A stretch of DNA of 64,000 nt, taken from assembly GCA_018806915.1 (NCBI GenBank), contig JAGKQI010000064.1, forward strand, positions 1,116,001 through 1,180,000, given 5' to 3'. The DNA comes from Phytophthora colocasiae. Lineage: Eukaryota > Oomycota > Peronosporomycetes > Peronosporales > Peronosporaceae. The notes under the pieces are model-generated. The model made no database searches. It saw only the letters and a program-made list of their open reading frames with translations, and was not told the origin of the DNA. Of this stretch, positions 21,714 through 33,207 are shown in pieces; the stretch's first letter is position 1; every line of letters begins with the position of its first letter. The position numbers and the translations under genes are program-made.

Positions 21714-23093
21714 ATGCAGAATCACGCTGAAGCCCTAAATTATCCGGATGACTACACCACAGAGGTATCGCAGCTTTATACCATCGAACCTGCTCCAGAA
21801 GGTGTTCATCCTTCTGTAGATGCAGCTATTGGCGCTATACACAGGTGGACCCAATCTCGTCGCTATGACGTGTCCAGGCAAAAGATCGAACGCAACAACA
21901 ATAACGAAATTTCGGACAATTTTTTTTGCCTGTGACCGTAGTGGAAGACCCAAGAATACCCGCCGTATTGGTGAGGAGGATCGTGTCAGAACATTGCGAG
22001 GGTCAAAACGAATGGGTTGCCCTATGCGCATTAAAATAGTGGCTATAGATCGCAACAACACGGCGGTGGCATGGAAAATTGTGTACACACGAGATGGAAG
22101 TCGAACCCACAACCACCCGCCTTCTTTGGATGTTCGAGTACACTGGACATAGGCGACGTAGCGTGCAACATAATTGTGGTCTTGCGATTTTAAGTGCGAA
22201 CGAGTTGATAACTCTCCAAACAGAAGCTGGAATTCCTGTGTCACGGATTTATTCAACTCTATTACTTGCGAACACGAAATCACTTGCTATACCAAAGGAC
22301 ATTGCAAACGCTAAGGATGTATGGCGGCGCGAGATGCTGGAAACGGACACTGCGATTGAGGTTTTATTTCGGCAGTTGAGTGACCATGGATTTCGCTACA
22401 AATATGAGAATGTTTTCATGGCTGAATATTACGAAAGATTAGAATCAAAGACGGAAGCAGATTTTGACGCACATTGTGTTACCTTGCGAGCTATAAGCAA
22501 TAGGTTGGCGCTCTATTTGGAACGTACCTGGTGGAGATACAAAACGAAGGTCGTGAAGTGCTGGACGGACAAGTACGCGCACTTTGGATGCCATAACACG
22601 TCTACGATTGAAAGCACGCATGCGAAGTACCTATGCCCTAATTGAGACGGACAAGCTCTGGAAGATGGCGCACAATCTAATAATTTCTGGAGCCGAGAAA
22701 TCACTATGTACCGGAGTTTTTCGCCACACGTACGGTAGACCAAGTATCCACGAGCTAGTAGACATTTACGAGTCCAACGGAGATTTAAAGATACCGCCAA
22801 AGCACTTCGACAAGCACTGGTGGATACTAGCAAACGATGAGCGTTCAACCTGTCGTGTTTTGGAGCCTTCAAACCGGCGCAACCATAAAAGCAGGGGCAG
22901 TTCTCATTGTCAACACAAGGCTGGGTACGGCGCCAATACCACACGTCGCGAATTATCGTGGTTCGAGAGAGACGACAGTTCCAATTCCAATACTCCACCG
23001 GTTCAATCATTTCAGGCGCTTTTGGAAAAAGTACACATGAAAGCTTCACCAGTGCGTACTTGCCACCTCGTACATGGGACTATTCCGGATTGA
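21714..23093 (+). pseudogene. MULE transposase (copy 1, frameshifted)
   Basis: The N-terminal frame starts at the ATG at 21714. A shift near 21880 leads into a zinc-binding FAR1/WRKY-GCM1-type DNA-binding segment (F-A-C-D-R-S-G, G-C-P-M-R-I-K, and T-H-N-H-P-P-S near 22110). A stop follows near 22150. The frame resumes at 22190 with the MULE catalytic and C-terminal region, including C-W-T-D-K-Y-A-H-F-G-C-H-N-T-S near 22560-22605. It ends with a SWIM-like C-T-G-V-F-R-H-T-Y-G segment near 22715. The enzyme would cut at the inverted repeats. Shifts and stops make it inactive. Confidence 0.75.
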
Positions 23094-23161
23094 ATTAGGC
23101 TGATATTGAATTCCTTCATATAATACGCGTCACATTCACAAATCTGTTCGATAACACAAAT

Positions 23162-23225
23162 ACCACCGAGAGGAATCGAACCTCCTTCACCCCTTTCGGG
23201 GGCTTTACCATTAAGCCACGATGGT
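23162..23225 (-). ncRNA. tRNA-like sequence, array copy 2
   Basis: Identical over its 64 nt to the copy at 19550-19613: intact acceptor, D and T arms, A and B boxes, and the GAAA-tetraloop hairpin in place of an anticodon arm. Confidence 0.6.
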
Positions 23226-24521
23226 GTCTAATTAAGAAATAAGAAACGTTGTCATAGTTAGTAAACAATGCTGGAGTTGTATGGTCAACACATCAGCGCA
23301 CCTTTAATTGTCTGACGGGGAATTAACGGCATGCCGCGACAACCCTCTTAGGACCGAAGCCCCCGCTCAATTTGCCCTTCGGTAGTCAATCCCAGACAAT
23401 GAACAATATTTTCTAACTGCAGCTCGTGACTACTTGTTCTCCACCACTGAATCCTTTGGATTTTCTTTTCTAGAAACGTCCTAATACTCCATCAATCACG
23501 CCGTATCTTCCGCATCTTATAATCTCTGGGTGTTCTATTTATGTTTGGGCGTTCTGTACTTGGGCGCTCCTTAGTTTCCCCCGTGTGCGCACACTCCAGT
23601 AGTCCAGTGGCTAGACGTAGCTATCACAGTGAACTAGAACCACAAACAGTAGCGTTACATATCCTCACTTCGCAATACACTCAATTCAACTCAAGTCGTT
23701 CAAGCCTTCTCTTCCTCTTACCTTCCATCACTTCTGGCTTGATTTTCCCTTCGACAACTCGATTTCGAATCACCCACTGCTGAAGTTCTACTTCCCCCTG
23801 AAATCGAATTTGGATTCCTCGTAGCACCTAATGGCGAATTGATTAAGCGATTACCAGTTTTGAGTTTTTGTTAACGAAACGAGAAGTCCAATAATCAACA
23901 ACTAAATTCTTCCTCTTATGGCTTTATTTTCTTCCACTTCGCCATTGAGATCTTCTTGATCTTCTTCTTCTTAGGCTGATTCTCTGTCGAAGTAGTTTGA
24001 ATCAATGAATACGGTATCCAGGACAGCCCTCAGAAACTTGTGAGATCTTTGCCTCAGTTGAGAACCCACTTTAGTGCAGGTATTAGGCGTCCAAACCGCT
24101 CATGACACTTCACCACAAAGTCCGTGGGTGGTGTAGCCATGCTTATAATACGTTATGTATTTTGCTGCGAACATGTTTTCATAACCAGGGATGTCTTCGA
24201 CTGGAACGACCACTGTCATCGGTCACCGATGTCATCAGTAGGTAAAGTAGGTGTGTTCGCATGACACATTGTAAGGCAAGTCAGGTCGAAATGCCCTGGT
24301 GGGTTTTTCTGATTCAGCTCTGTCAGCACGGTGAAGCGCAATTAATTCGACTCACATCTAGTCTCGGTTGGTAAATGACAAAGAACCTAGGTGAATACAT
24401 GTACCTGTGAGATGTCTGACGCTGCTATCCAAACTTGTAAAACAAAATCGAGAACGGAGCAGAACTATCATCTTTATCATATTTTATGACGGTCAAGGAT
24501 TGGACTACCATTGAGCGTGTA

Positions 24522-25134
24522 CTACGCTATAATTTCCATCATCATACATTTCTTAGTAATCTTAATGTGCTCCAGCGCGCGACGCAGCATCCACCCGCCA
24601 CCAGGTGTGATCGTCATGGATGATCCAGCCTCCACAATGCAGGCCGGGAAATCATCTCCAGGCTTTTCCGAGGACTCATAAAACTCCGGCAGTCCAAATC
24701 CGTGACCAATTTCGTTTGCAGCTGTTCTTCGTCAATCTGAGCAAGGAAGTTATCTAAATCAACCTGTTGGCCCCAGCCATAGCCGTAACGTAACCACTGC
24801 CTAGACCCTTAGTTAGCCATAGGGACATGTCAAATCCCTCTCCAGCGCCTGAACCGGTGTCAACACCACTAACTACGGCTCCGAGGTGCTTGTAATATTC
24901 ATCCGGGCATTGGATGATGCCGTCGGAATCGCTGTAAATCGTACCTAGCGAATCATCACTCAAGTCGAACAGCGCCGTGTTGTTCGTGGCGAAGCCGACA
25001 ACCTTCACGTCAATGTCCTCAAACGACCAGCAGTCGTAGCCGATGAGCCAGTGGTTCCACGCCTTGAATTGACGATTTAGGATATCCTCGAACTTGGACG
25101 CCACGCTTTTGGATAGTGCTTCCGTAGGGAGCAA
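24522..25134 (-). pseudogene. Secreted zinc metallopeptidase-like pseudogene (array copy 2)
   Basis: The second copy of the pseudogene at 20911-21523, offset by 3,611 bp, with the same missing N-terminus and the same deletion at the HExxH site. The lesion therefore predates the duplication. The stretch 23575-24521 before it is the copy of 19967-20910 and shows no supportable gene. Confidence 0.55.
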
Positions 25135-25326
25135 CTAAGGAGCGCCTGCAAGTACGGAGCGCCCATACATAAATAGAACACCCAAGGATTATAAGATGCG
25201 GAAGATATGGTGATCGTCTTCGAATCTATTATTACTTTAACATTAGAGAGAACATCAACTAGAACAGAGAACAATTTCCAACCTGACGCGAGCAATACCT
25301 GTACAACACTAAGAGCAAGGACCACC

Positions 25327-26706
25327 ATGCAGAATCATGCTGAAGCCCTAAATTATCCGGATGACTACACCACAGAGGTATCGCAGCTTTATACCATCGA
25401 ACCTGCTCCAGAAGGTGTTCATCCTTCTGTAGATGCAGCTATTGGCGCTATACACAGGTGGACCCAATCTCGTCGCTATGACGTGTCCAGGCAAAGATCG
25501 AACGCAACAACAATAACGAAATTTCGGACAATTTTTTTGCCTGTGACCGTAGTGGAAGACCAAGAATACCCGCCGTATTGGTGAGGAGGATCGTGTCAGA
25601 ACATTGCGAGGAGTCAAAACGAATGGGTTGCCCTATGCGCATTAAAATAGTGGCTATAGATCGCAAACAACACGGCGGTGGCATGGAAAATTGTGTACAC
25701 ACGAGATGGAAGTCGAACCCACAACCACCCGCCTTCTTTGGATGTTCGAGTACACTGGACATAGGCGACGTAGCGTGCAACATAATTGTGGTCTTGCGAT
25801 TTTAAGTGCGAACGAGTTGATAACTCTCCAAACAGAAGCTGGAATTCCTGTGTCACGGATTTATTCAACTCTATTACTTGCGAACACGAAATCACTTGCT
25901 ATACCAAAGGACATTGCAAACGCTAAGGATGTATGGCGGCGCGAGATGCTGGAAACGGACACTGCGATTGAGGTTTTATTTCGGCAGTTGGTGACCATGG
26001 ATTTCGCTACAAATATGAAAGAATATTTTCCTGGCTGAATATTACGAAAGATTAGAATCAAAGACGGAAGCAGATTTTGACGCACATTGTGTTACCTTGC
26101 GAGCTATAAGCAATAGGTTGGCGCTCTATTTGGAACGTACCTGGTGGAGATACAAAACGAAGGTCGTGAAGTGCTGGACGGACAAGTACGCGCACTTTGG
26201 ATGCCATAACACGTCTACGATTGAAAGCACGCATGCGAAGTACCTATGCCCTAATTGAGACGGACAAGCTCTGGAAGATGGCGCACAATCTAATAATTTC
26301 TGGAGCCGAGAAATCACTATGTACCGGAGTTTTTCGCCACACGTACGGTAGACCAAGTATCCACGAGCTAGTAGACATTTACGAGTCCAACGGAGATTTA
26401 AAGATACCGCCAAAGCACTTCGACAAGCACTGGTGGATACTAGCAAACGATGAGCGTTCAACCTGTCGTGTTTTGGAGCCTTCAAACCGGCGCAACCATA
26501 AAAGCAGGGGCAGTTCGCATTGTCAACACAAGGCTGGGTACGGCGCCAATACCACACGTCGCGAATTATCGTGGTTCGAGAGAGACGACAGTTCCAATTC
26601 CAATACTCCACCGGTTCAATCATTTCAGGCGCTTTTGGAAAAAGTACACATGAAAGCTTCACCAGTGCGTACTTGCCACCTCGTACATGGGACTATTCCG
26701 GATTGA
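25327..26706 (+). pseudogene. MULE transposase (copy 2, frameshifted)
   Basis: A near-identical copy of the transposase at 21714-23093 with its own extra lesions. The frame from the ATG at 25327 stops near 25584, the FAR1-like zinc segment is shifted (25610-25760), and the frame starting near 25800 stops at 26038 after an indel absent from copy 1. The C-terminal piece (26197-26706) keeps the W-T-D-K and C-T-G-V-F wording. It is inactive. Confidence 0.72.
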
Positions 26707-26774
26707 ATTAGGCTGATATTGAATTCCTTCATATAATACGCGTCACATTCACAAATCTGTTCGATAACACAAAT

Positions 26775-26838
26775 ATCACCGAGAGGAATCGAACCTCCTT
26801 CACCCCTTTCGGGGGCTTTACCATTAAGCCACGATGGT
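26775..26838 (-). ncRNA. tRNA-like sequence, array copy 3
   Basis: Same 64-nt fold as the other two copies. One base differs in the 3' acceptor strand (CGGTGGT becomes CGGTGAT), turning an outer C-G pair into a C-A mismatch. Confidence 0.55.
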
Positions 26839-27133
26839 GTCTAATTAAGAAATAAGAAACGTTGTCATAGTTAGTAAACAATGCTGGAGTTGTATGGTCA
26901 ACACATCAGCGCACCTTTAATTGTCTGACGGGGAATTAACGGCATGCCGCGACAACCCTCTTAGGACCGAAGCCCCCGCTCAATTTGCCCTTCGGTAGTC
27001 AATCCCAGACAATGAACAATATTTTCTAACTGCAGCTCGTGACTACTTGTTCTCCACCACTGAATCCTTCGGATTTTCTTTTCTAGAAACGTCCTAATAC
27101 GCCATCAATCACGCCATTTCCAAGGATCATCTC

Positions 27134-27179
27134 ATGGGGCTAGAAGTACATTATCCATTGCCTGGGAGTGGCGTGGAGG
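27134..27179 (-). repeat. Split direct repeat, outer copy
   Basis: A 46-bp sequence from ATGGGGCTAGAAGTACATTA to GGCGTGGAGG that recurs at 27329-27374 with two mismatches. Its place just past the recombinase gene fits the B2 repeat of an Ngaro-type element. Confidence 0.7.
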
Positions 27180-27328
27180 GTTATCTTAGAGAAAATCTGA
27201 AACTGACCTAAGGATGTTCAGTTCGGCTCCGCTACAGCCGCTGATCTGGTCATTAAATTGTCGATCCTCAAGGATCCGGAAAACTGGATTCCCTGACGTC
27301 TGCGTCACCCGGGAATCCACCATATCCA

Positions 27329-27374
27329 ATGGGGCTAAAAGTACATTATCCCTTGCCTGGGAGTGGCGTGGAGG
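27329..27374 (-). repeat. Split direct repeat, inner copy
   Basis: A direct 46-bp copy of 27134-27179, 195 bp apart and nearer to the recombinase stop. It fits the B1 repeat of the B1-A2-B2 arrangement. Confidence 0.7.
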
Positions 27375-27403
27375 TGCCCCACATAGAAATTGCTGAACGC
27401 AGC

Positions 27404-27966
27404 TCACTGGCACGTCAACTTGGACAGAACAGCGGCGCCCTCTGATGTCAGGACTGGATAATCTTCAAAACACAAGGACAGCCATCTGCCGAGCAGTTTA
27501 ATCACCAGTCGGTCCGCTCCTGCATTGAGCAGCTTTGTCGCACCGCCAATTCTGACAGAATGAATAGAGAAACGTGCAGGATCTAGTCCCGCTTCTGACG
27601 CTGAGCTCTTGATTATCCTTGCCATTAGACTTGATGAAATACCGCCTCTTTTGCCCAAATTGTGGGCAGGCTCCTCGGGTCGTGCTCCAATTACTTTGGC
27701 CGCCTTCTTTATCCAGCGAGCGGCTCGCACTGGGCACAATATCGGGTCGCCAGACGCGTGCTGGAACCGAAATTCTTCTCGTCCGAACTGGTTGTTCTTA
27801 GCCCCTCTCAATAAAATTCCCACAATCGCTGCCTTCGGTGGTTTCGCCTCTTGTCCTTCACTCCCGCAGAATTGGATGTCGCTGAGACGGAGCACGAAGG
27901 GTTGGTACTTTTTACCAATGTACAGATACTCTGACCGACGGAGTAGGAAGAAGTAGGCCAGTAGTA
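27404..27966 (-). pseudogene. Tyrosine recombinase, C-terminal half
   Basis: This half holds the catalytic residues: the first Arg in L-L-R-R-S-E-Y (near 27940), the H-S-V-R box (near 27560-27550), and the G-R-W followed by the nucleophile Tyr in F-E-D-Y (near 27460). It begins exactly at the TA target duplication of the inserted DNA transposon, and the N-terminal half lies at 37942-38421. With the insertion and one TA removed, the frame is continuous. The enzyme would integrate a circular cDNA by strand exchange without making a target duplication. Confidence 0.82.
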
Positions 27967-28026
27967 CAGATTTGGACGGAAAGATGTGACGCATTAGGTT
28001 TTTCTTTTGTATAGCGATGGGTACGG

Positions 28027-28038
28027 TGTCGCGAAGTC
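28027..28038 (-). repeat. 12-bp stub of an element-1-family LTR end
   Basis: TGTCGCGAAGTC is exactly the terminal 12 bp of the element 1 LTR in minus orientation, cut off by the LTR of element 2. With the LTR end at 37641 in the opposite orientation, it reproduces the inverted-end layout of 12502/15100. Confidence 0.6.
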
Positions 28039-28498
28039 TGTAAAGGGTCTACCTAGACCTATTAGGTGGCGTACACGTGCGCTTACGTATATGAGGAAGC
28101 GTGCAATTAGAATACACTTAATTTAAGTATACTTATTTAAATAAGTATAATTAAATCAAATATAACTAAATTAAACTGCAAAATACCGTAAAATGAGAAC
28201 TGTTATTGAATTTGGCATAAGCCAATTATGGACCTCCTAAAACTGTTTAATATCTATTTCTAAAGGGTCTGCCAACGTGTGGTTGGCAGAAACTCTGCTC
28301 AGTGATTGGTATAAATCCGTTACTTTCTACCAATTATATGCACAAATGCACACGAACCATCCAATAATGTGGTTCGCCCATGTATCCATTGGTGTGTACA
28401 GCACACCAAGGTCTGAGGCCCATTTCCAACTTCTAACAGTTAGGATAACTGTTAGAGTTACACGTGGTACAACCACTTGTACGTGTAACCCCGTTACA
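28039..28498 (-). repeat. 3' LTR of element 2 (460 bp)
   Basis: In plus orientation it starts TGTAAAGGG and ends CCCGTTACA, giving TGTAA...TTACA termini. Its first roughly 65 bp recur at 35818-35883. A purine-rich tract (minus strand AACGGGGGGATGG, 28499-28511) adjoins it, as expected for the polypurine tract. It holds several hairpins, for example 10-bp stems at 28433-28455 and 8-bp stems around 28270-28290. Confidence 0.85.
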
Positions 28499-28599
28499 CC
28501 ATCCCCCCGTTAAGATTCGACATATCGGTCTCGATACGTCAATCAACAGAACTTGACAAGACCGTCAAGTTCCCGAGAGAAATCCGAGTTCATTTCGCA

Positions 28600-30122
28600 A
28601 TGGACTCGCCAACGCCCACGTCTCCGTCCGCTTCTGCGGACGCGCAAGCCACACCTGCTGCCTCTGCAGCAGGAAAAACGACCTCGGCAGTGCCCACTAG
28701 CACTGCTGCTTCCAGCGGTCCGACAGAGAAGCTCTCTGTCACCAAGTACCATGCTCTCCATAAGGAGAAGCATGAGAAGAAGAAGAAGTCTTCTTCTCTA
28801 GCAGAGATTAAGAATCCTGCTGTCCCTCTCAAAGAACTCTTTGGAGAGGACTAGGAAGACATCCTCGACTACGAGGAGGATGTCGAGGAGGGGGAGGTTG
28901 ATGTCAAGGCTCCCGCTCCCGTGTCTTCGTCCGAAGACACGTCAGACCCACCCGTGGGATCTCGACGACCTCGTCATGAGGCCTCGGACGCTTCAAGCTC
29001 GAAGCGTCCGCGCAGTGATGATGAAGCGTCCCCCATGTCAAGGGCGCTCACTGCCCCGCGCACTGGTCCGCCAGTGCGCACGCCATGGATGCCTACTGAG
29101 GCAGAGATCCATGACCGGTTCGGTGCTAGTTCACCACCGAACCTGATACTGTTGTACTCATGCAACAGTATCAACGACGACGACGTCGCCGCTAAGGTTG
29201 TCTTTGAGTCCGAGACTCAAAGACGCGACTACTATATCGGGATCTTCCACGAGCTCCGATACTATGCAGCGAAGAAGACTTCGCGCAAGAGCAAAGTGCC
29301 AGAGTGGCAGGCACTTTGTCAGTCGTGGAATGCCTTTGTTGATAACTTCAACAAAGACCCGAAGGCGTATCGCGAGCGCGTTGCCGCGGCTCACGATCGC
29401 TACTACACTTACACTACGCGTGGTAAGTGTGAACGCCTCCATGATCAGTCCATGGAAGCGGGGATCCCATGTGCCGTTCCCTTTGGCACACCCTGTCCGT
29501 GTTGCCGACCTTTGGCAACACGTCTCACCGAAAGTGATCTCCTCGTGTACCCGATCACATCAAGGAGCTCCGTGGTCGTATTGTGCCACGCGAGGCTCCG
29601 AGTGCTGTGGCTAACCGCAGCACTCCTCGTGCAGGGCTTACCCCTGCAAGTTATGGTGGGCTTCGTACGCCCTCACCATTTCCGGAACGTCCTCCATCAA
29701 GACGTTCCGCGGCTCCCATGTATCTCGATGGGGAGGAAATCCTCTCCAACGAATACGAAAACGAACCCCTTGAGAGTTCGTTCTCTTATGATCCACGATC
29801 CGCTCAACAATCCAGCGGATCGCTCCACGCGCGTCGCGCAACGGCGGCGGAGGGGGTGGGAAAACTCCCTCCGCATGGTCAACCCTATGACCATGACGAT
29901 CGTGCCCTGCACGATCGAGTTGCTGCGCTGGAGCAGACACAGAGCGCTGAGATAGCGGCTGGAGGTTCGTGTCCTCCGTGCTGAGGTCTGCGAGGCAGCT
30001 CAGACTGCCTCGAACCTCTCGTCCGGTCTTGGGACGAGAGTGAGCCGGTTGATCGACCGTGTCGACGGTCTCGAGAAGGCCTTCCAGGCCTCTCGCACTG
30101 CTCTGTCGGACTACCAACCCTA
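28600..30122 (+). pseudogene. Opposite-strand ORF of element 2, with C-terminal coiled coil
   Basis: The frame starts at the ATG at 28600 with a Ser/Ala/Thr-rich N-terminus and an H-E-K-K-K-K segment. It meets an in-frame TAG at 28852-28854 and continues in the same frame with an acidic stretch and a globular-looking part (A-K-V-V-F-E-S-E-T-Q-R-R-D-Y-Y near 29190, W-N-A-F-V-D-N-F near 29330). Beyond about 29500 one or more shifts are needed to reach a Leu/Ala/Glu heptad coiled coil (H-D-R-V-A-A-L-E near 29910 and R-L-I-D-R-V-D-G-L-E near 30050), ending at TAG 30120-30122. It overlaps the end of pol, including the chromodomain, in antisense. No family recognised. The position matches the extra ORF of element 1. 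Confidence 0.5.
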
Positions 30123-31694
30123 GGTAGTCCGTGCTGCACGTACGGCTTCAACCGCCCGACGTAGAAGGTCGGGTGGAGCCTCATGCTGGACGGTATGTCC
30201 AGCCGGTACGCGTTGCCGTGCCGTTCAAATACTTTGAACGGCCCAATGAACCTTGGAGCAAGCAAGCTTGCTCCAAAGTCAGACACTGCATGTCTAGGTA
30301 GGTTTTGTGTAGCTAACAAAACTAATGAACCCTTTTCGAATTTATTTGTGTTGCCTCTACCAACAGTATCGGCGTTCAGCTTCTGTCGATTGACAGAAGC
30401 TGCGATAGCATCCTGGACAAACCGTATGACGGCTTGTCTTCGCTGGACAAAGTCTAGCGCACCCGAGCTGAATCCTTTCAGCTTGTCGCCCTTGTCAGCA
30501 GCAGGCCCTGCCTGCTCGCTATCATCTCTCATATCTGTGTCCGGCACAGACATCGCGCGCTCGTTCCTGCTCGAACGAGACTTCGCACGCGTCACCGCAG
30601 CTGATACTGTGCTGCTATTAGTTGTATTCTGCGGTTGTTCGGACGCAACCGTAGATCCTCCCCCACTTAAGGAAGAAGCTACCCCGCCGAGCATGCTCGG
30701 CAATCGTGGATGCCTCATGGCGTTCACGTAGAACGGTGTATGCCCTGTCGAGGCATGCACCGAGTTGTTGATGGCAAACTCTGCCATCGGCAAGCACTCG
30801 CTCCAATGCGGGAACGAGTGAGCGTAGCTCTTCAGCGTGTCACCCAGTACGCGGTTGACACGTTCGGTCTGTCCGTCCGTCCGTGGATGATCCGCAGTCG
30901 ACATTGACAACTGTAAACCAAGAAGTGTAAACAATTCTTGCCAGAACCGCGCTGTGAAGCGTGGATCACGGTCCGACACAATGTCGAGCGGCATGCCATG
31001 GTGTTTGAACACCATGTCAACAAACAGTCGCGCAGTCTGCGCGTCTGTAACAGTAGCCGGGACGGCAGCAAGATGATTCATCTTGCTGAATCTGTCCACA
31101 AAGACAACGATGCCCGTCCTCCGCTTGCTGTCAGGCAGAAGACCGAAGACAAAGTCCATGGACATGGACTGCCAACACTCCGACGGAGTCGGTAGTGACT
31201 GAAGAGAAGCCTGCGAGAACTGCGCAGGTTTCACGCGTTGACAAACCTCGCAAGCACGTACGTACTTGCGCACCCACTTGTACTGGTGGTGCCAGTAGAA
31301 GTCACGCGTGAGAAGAGTGTATGTCTTCTCAAGACCCAGATGCCCTGCCGTGGGGGCATCGTGATACTCGAACATGATCCTCAACCGGAGCGTCATGGTC
31401 ATTCGGAACGACAATGCGAATCGCATTGTCGTCTACTGCACTGTACAACAGTAGGCCTTCGTGTACACGATAGCGGTGTACACGAGCTCGAAGATGAGGG
31501 GTTAGCCTCCGACGTGCCACGTCGGAAGGTGCTGCGAGGAACTCCAGCAGCCCCTTCGCGTCTGCATCCCTTGCATACGCGTTCTTCACGTCGTCAATCA
31601 ACGTTGACGACGGCACACTTGTCCTCCCGACGCCAACAGCGTTGGCGTCGACCGTCTCCGCATAGTCAGGTCGACGCGATAACGCGTCGGCCAC
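29638..31694 (-). pseudogene. Element 2 pol: end of RNase H, integrase, chromodomain
   Basis: The first frame (31694-31329) opens with A-D-A-L-S-R-R-P, the usual RNase H to integrase border. The next frame (31426-29885) holds the integrase zinc finger (G-H-L-G and C-E-V-C) and the catalytic core, with D in S-M-D-F-V-F-G (near 31160), D in S-D-R-D-P-R-F (near 30970) and E in Q-T-E-R-V-N-R (near 30860). A third frame (30117-29638) carries the chromodomain, W-I-V-E-R-I-V-D to W-E-P-R-N-V-L, near 29810-29680. Two frameshifts break it. The chromodomain lies opposite the plus-strand ORF. Confidence 0.85.
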
Positions 31695-33207
31695 TACATT
31701 GAGTCTTTCCGGGTTTGTACTCTACCCGGAAGTTGTACTCCGCGAAGAAGGACACCATCTCGCCATACGTTGCGAGATGTGCAGCGACTTAATCGCCGTA
31801 CGCAATGATGCGTGGTCTGTATAGACCACGAACGGTCTACTCCCAAGTAGATACACTCGGAACTTTGCGAGTGCATACTTCATGGCTTGTCATGTACGGG
31901 GGATAGTTACGCTCAGCTGGCTTCAGCTGACGCGATTGATAGTAGACTACACGATCTCGCCCTTCGTGATCGTGCTGCATCAATGCACATCCGATTGCAA
32001 AGTCGGATGCATCGCACACTACGTGGAATGGACGATCTTGGTCCGCCACGGCCAAGATCGGCGCTTCAGTCAAGCCCTGCTTGACTGCACCGAATGCATC
32101 CTCGCACTCGGTCGTCCAAATCCACTCAGCTTCTTTCTTAAGAAGCTGTGACAACGGTCGAATCTTGCCCGCGTAGTTCTCCACGTACTTGCACAAGTAC
32201 GTGGCAAGCCCAAGGAACTGCCTTCACATTGGATGGCGTGGGCCATTCATTGATCACTCTGACCTTCTCTGGGTCAGGGCGCACGCCGTCTTTCCCCACG
32301 AGACACCCCATCACGGGTATCTCTCTCGCCCCGAAGATACACTTCTTCAGGTTCGCATAGAGCTTATGCTTCCTCATAAGCTCTAGCAGCTTCCGGAGAT
32401 GCACCTTGTGCATATCAATGTCCGTCTTCCCGTTCACAGCCCGGCTGTGGACGAACACGTCGTCGAAGTAGCTCGGTGCGAAGTCGCGCACCGAGCGCAA
32501 TAGATGTGTCACGCATCTATTGAACGTCGCAGGGGCGTTCTTAAGCCCCGGTGGCATGACGAGCCACTCCCAAAGCATACCGCTTGGAGTGCTTACCGCA
32601 GTGAGAGGGATGTCCCTCTCACGCATGAGGATCTGATAGAATCCATCACGCAGATCTATAGCACTGAAGATAGTGCTCAAGGCCATCGAATCGATGATGA
32701 CATCTTTTCGCGGTATCGGCGTCTGCGCCGGTATCGTCGCATCGTTCAGCTTGTTATACGCATGAACGATGCGCCAGCCGCCCTGTGGTTTCTTAACACG
32801 GAACATCGGAGCACTGTGCGGGGACTTTGACTCCCGCACTTGACCTGCAAGGCGACGACTTTCAAAGAAGTCGTCGATCGCTTGCACTTGTTCACGCGGC
32901 AGTGGCCACTGCCGTGTAACACAGTACTTCGTGCCCGGCACGAGATCAATCTCGTGCTGTACGCCCTTGTCCTTCGGAAGCTCCGAAGGAATCTCGTCCG
33001 GGAGTACATCCTTGTACTCCCGCAGAATCGTAATAGGGACTCGACTTCCAACGAGTCCCAACTCTGCTCCTCGAAGCGTTGCTTCTTGGTCTTCGCACTG
33101 AAGTCATCGCCCTCAGTGATGCCATCGACGACGAGCTGCTTCAGCTCCTCGGCTTCGCGATCCACTCTCGATATCCGAGAGAATGCAAATTTGTTCGATG
33201 CGTCCAT
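31694..33207 (-). pseudogene. Element 2 pol: reverse transcriptase and RNase H
   Basis: RT motifs are clear in the frame 33061-32138: H-E-I-D-L-V-P-G-T-K-Y, W-R-I-V-H-A-Y-N-K-L-N, and the catalytic S-Y-F-D-D near 32470. A small deletion near 32215 shifts the frame. The continuation (32196-31837) holds the RNase H start C-D-A-S-D-F-A-I-G near 32010, and a further shift follows near 31880. The wording is close to the relic at 15581-18840. Even in these catalytic regions the DNA is full of perfect inverted repeats, for example at 32601-32622, 32853-32876 and 32897-32914. Confidence 0.85.

Larger units (their letters stand above)
21524..23574 (+). mobile_element. MULE 1, decayed Mutator-like DNA transposon
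   Basis: It is bounded by about 72-bp terminal inverted repeats, CTAAGGAGCGCCC on the left and GGGCGCTCCTTAG on the right, and carries a Mutator-type transposase relic between them. I looked for a 9-bp target duplication immediately outside the repeats and did not find one. That fits an element whose flanks were rearranged by the tandem duplication. Confidence 0.7.
19045..27114. repeat. Tandem array, 3.6-kb unit, two full copies plus a partial third
   Basis: The segment 19045-22656 repeats almost base for base at 22657-26269 and again, truncated, at 26270-27114. The unit length is 3,612-3,613 bp. The copies differ by isolated substitutions and 1-2 bp indels (for example near 20662/24272, 21532/25146 and 21885/25496), so the duplication is recent. 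Each unit holds the end of a MULE transposase, a tRNA-like sequence, a terminal inverted repeat, a metallopeptidase pseudogene and the start of the next MULE. Confidence 0.95.
25135..27114 (+). mobile_element. MULE 2, right end truncated
   Basis: A second MULE with its left terminal inverted repeat (two extra bases relative to copy 1). It runs to about 27114, where it stops just before the position of the right inverted repeat and meets the 3' end of the Ngaro-like element. Confidence 0.7.

Noticed and set aside
21524..23574. 9-bp target duplication for MULE 1
   Set aside because: I compared the bases just outside both inverted repeats, with two choices of terminus, and found no match.
29583..29984. 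Independent plus-strand gene
   Set aside because: It is better read as the shifted continuation of the opposite-strand ORF of element 2, and it overlaps the chromodomain in antisense.
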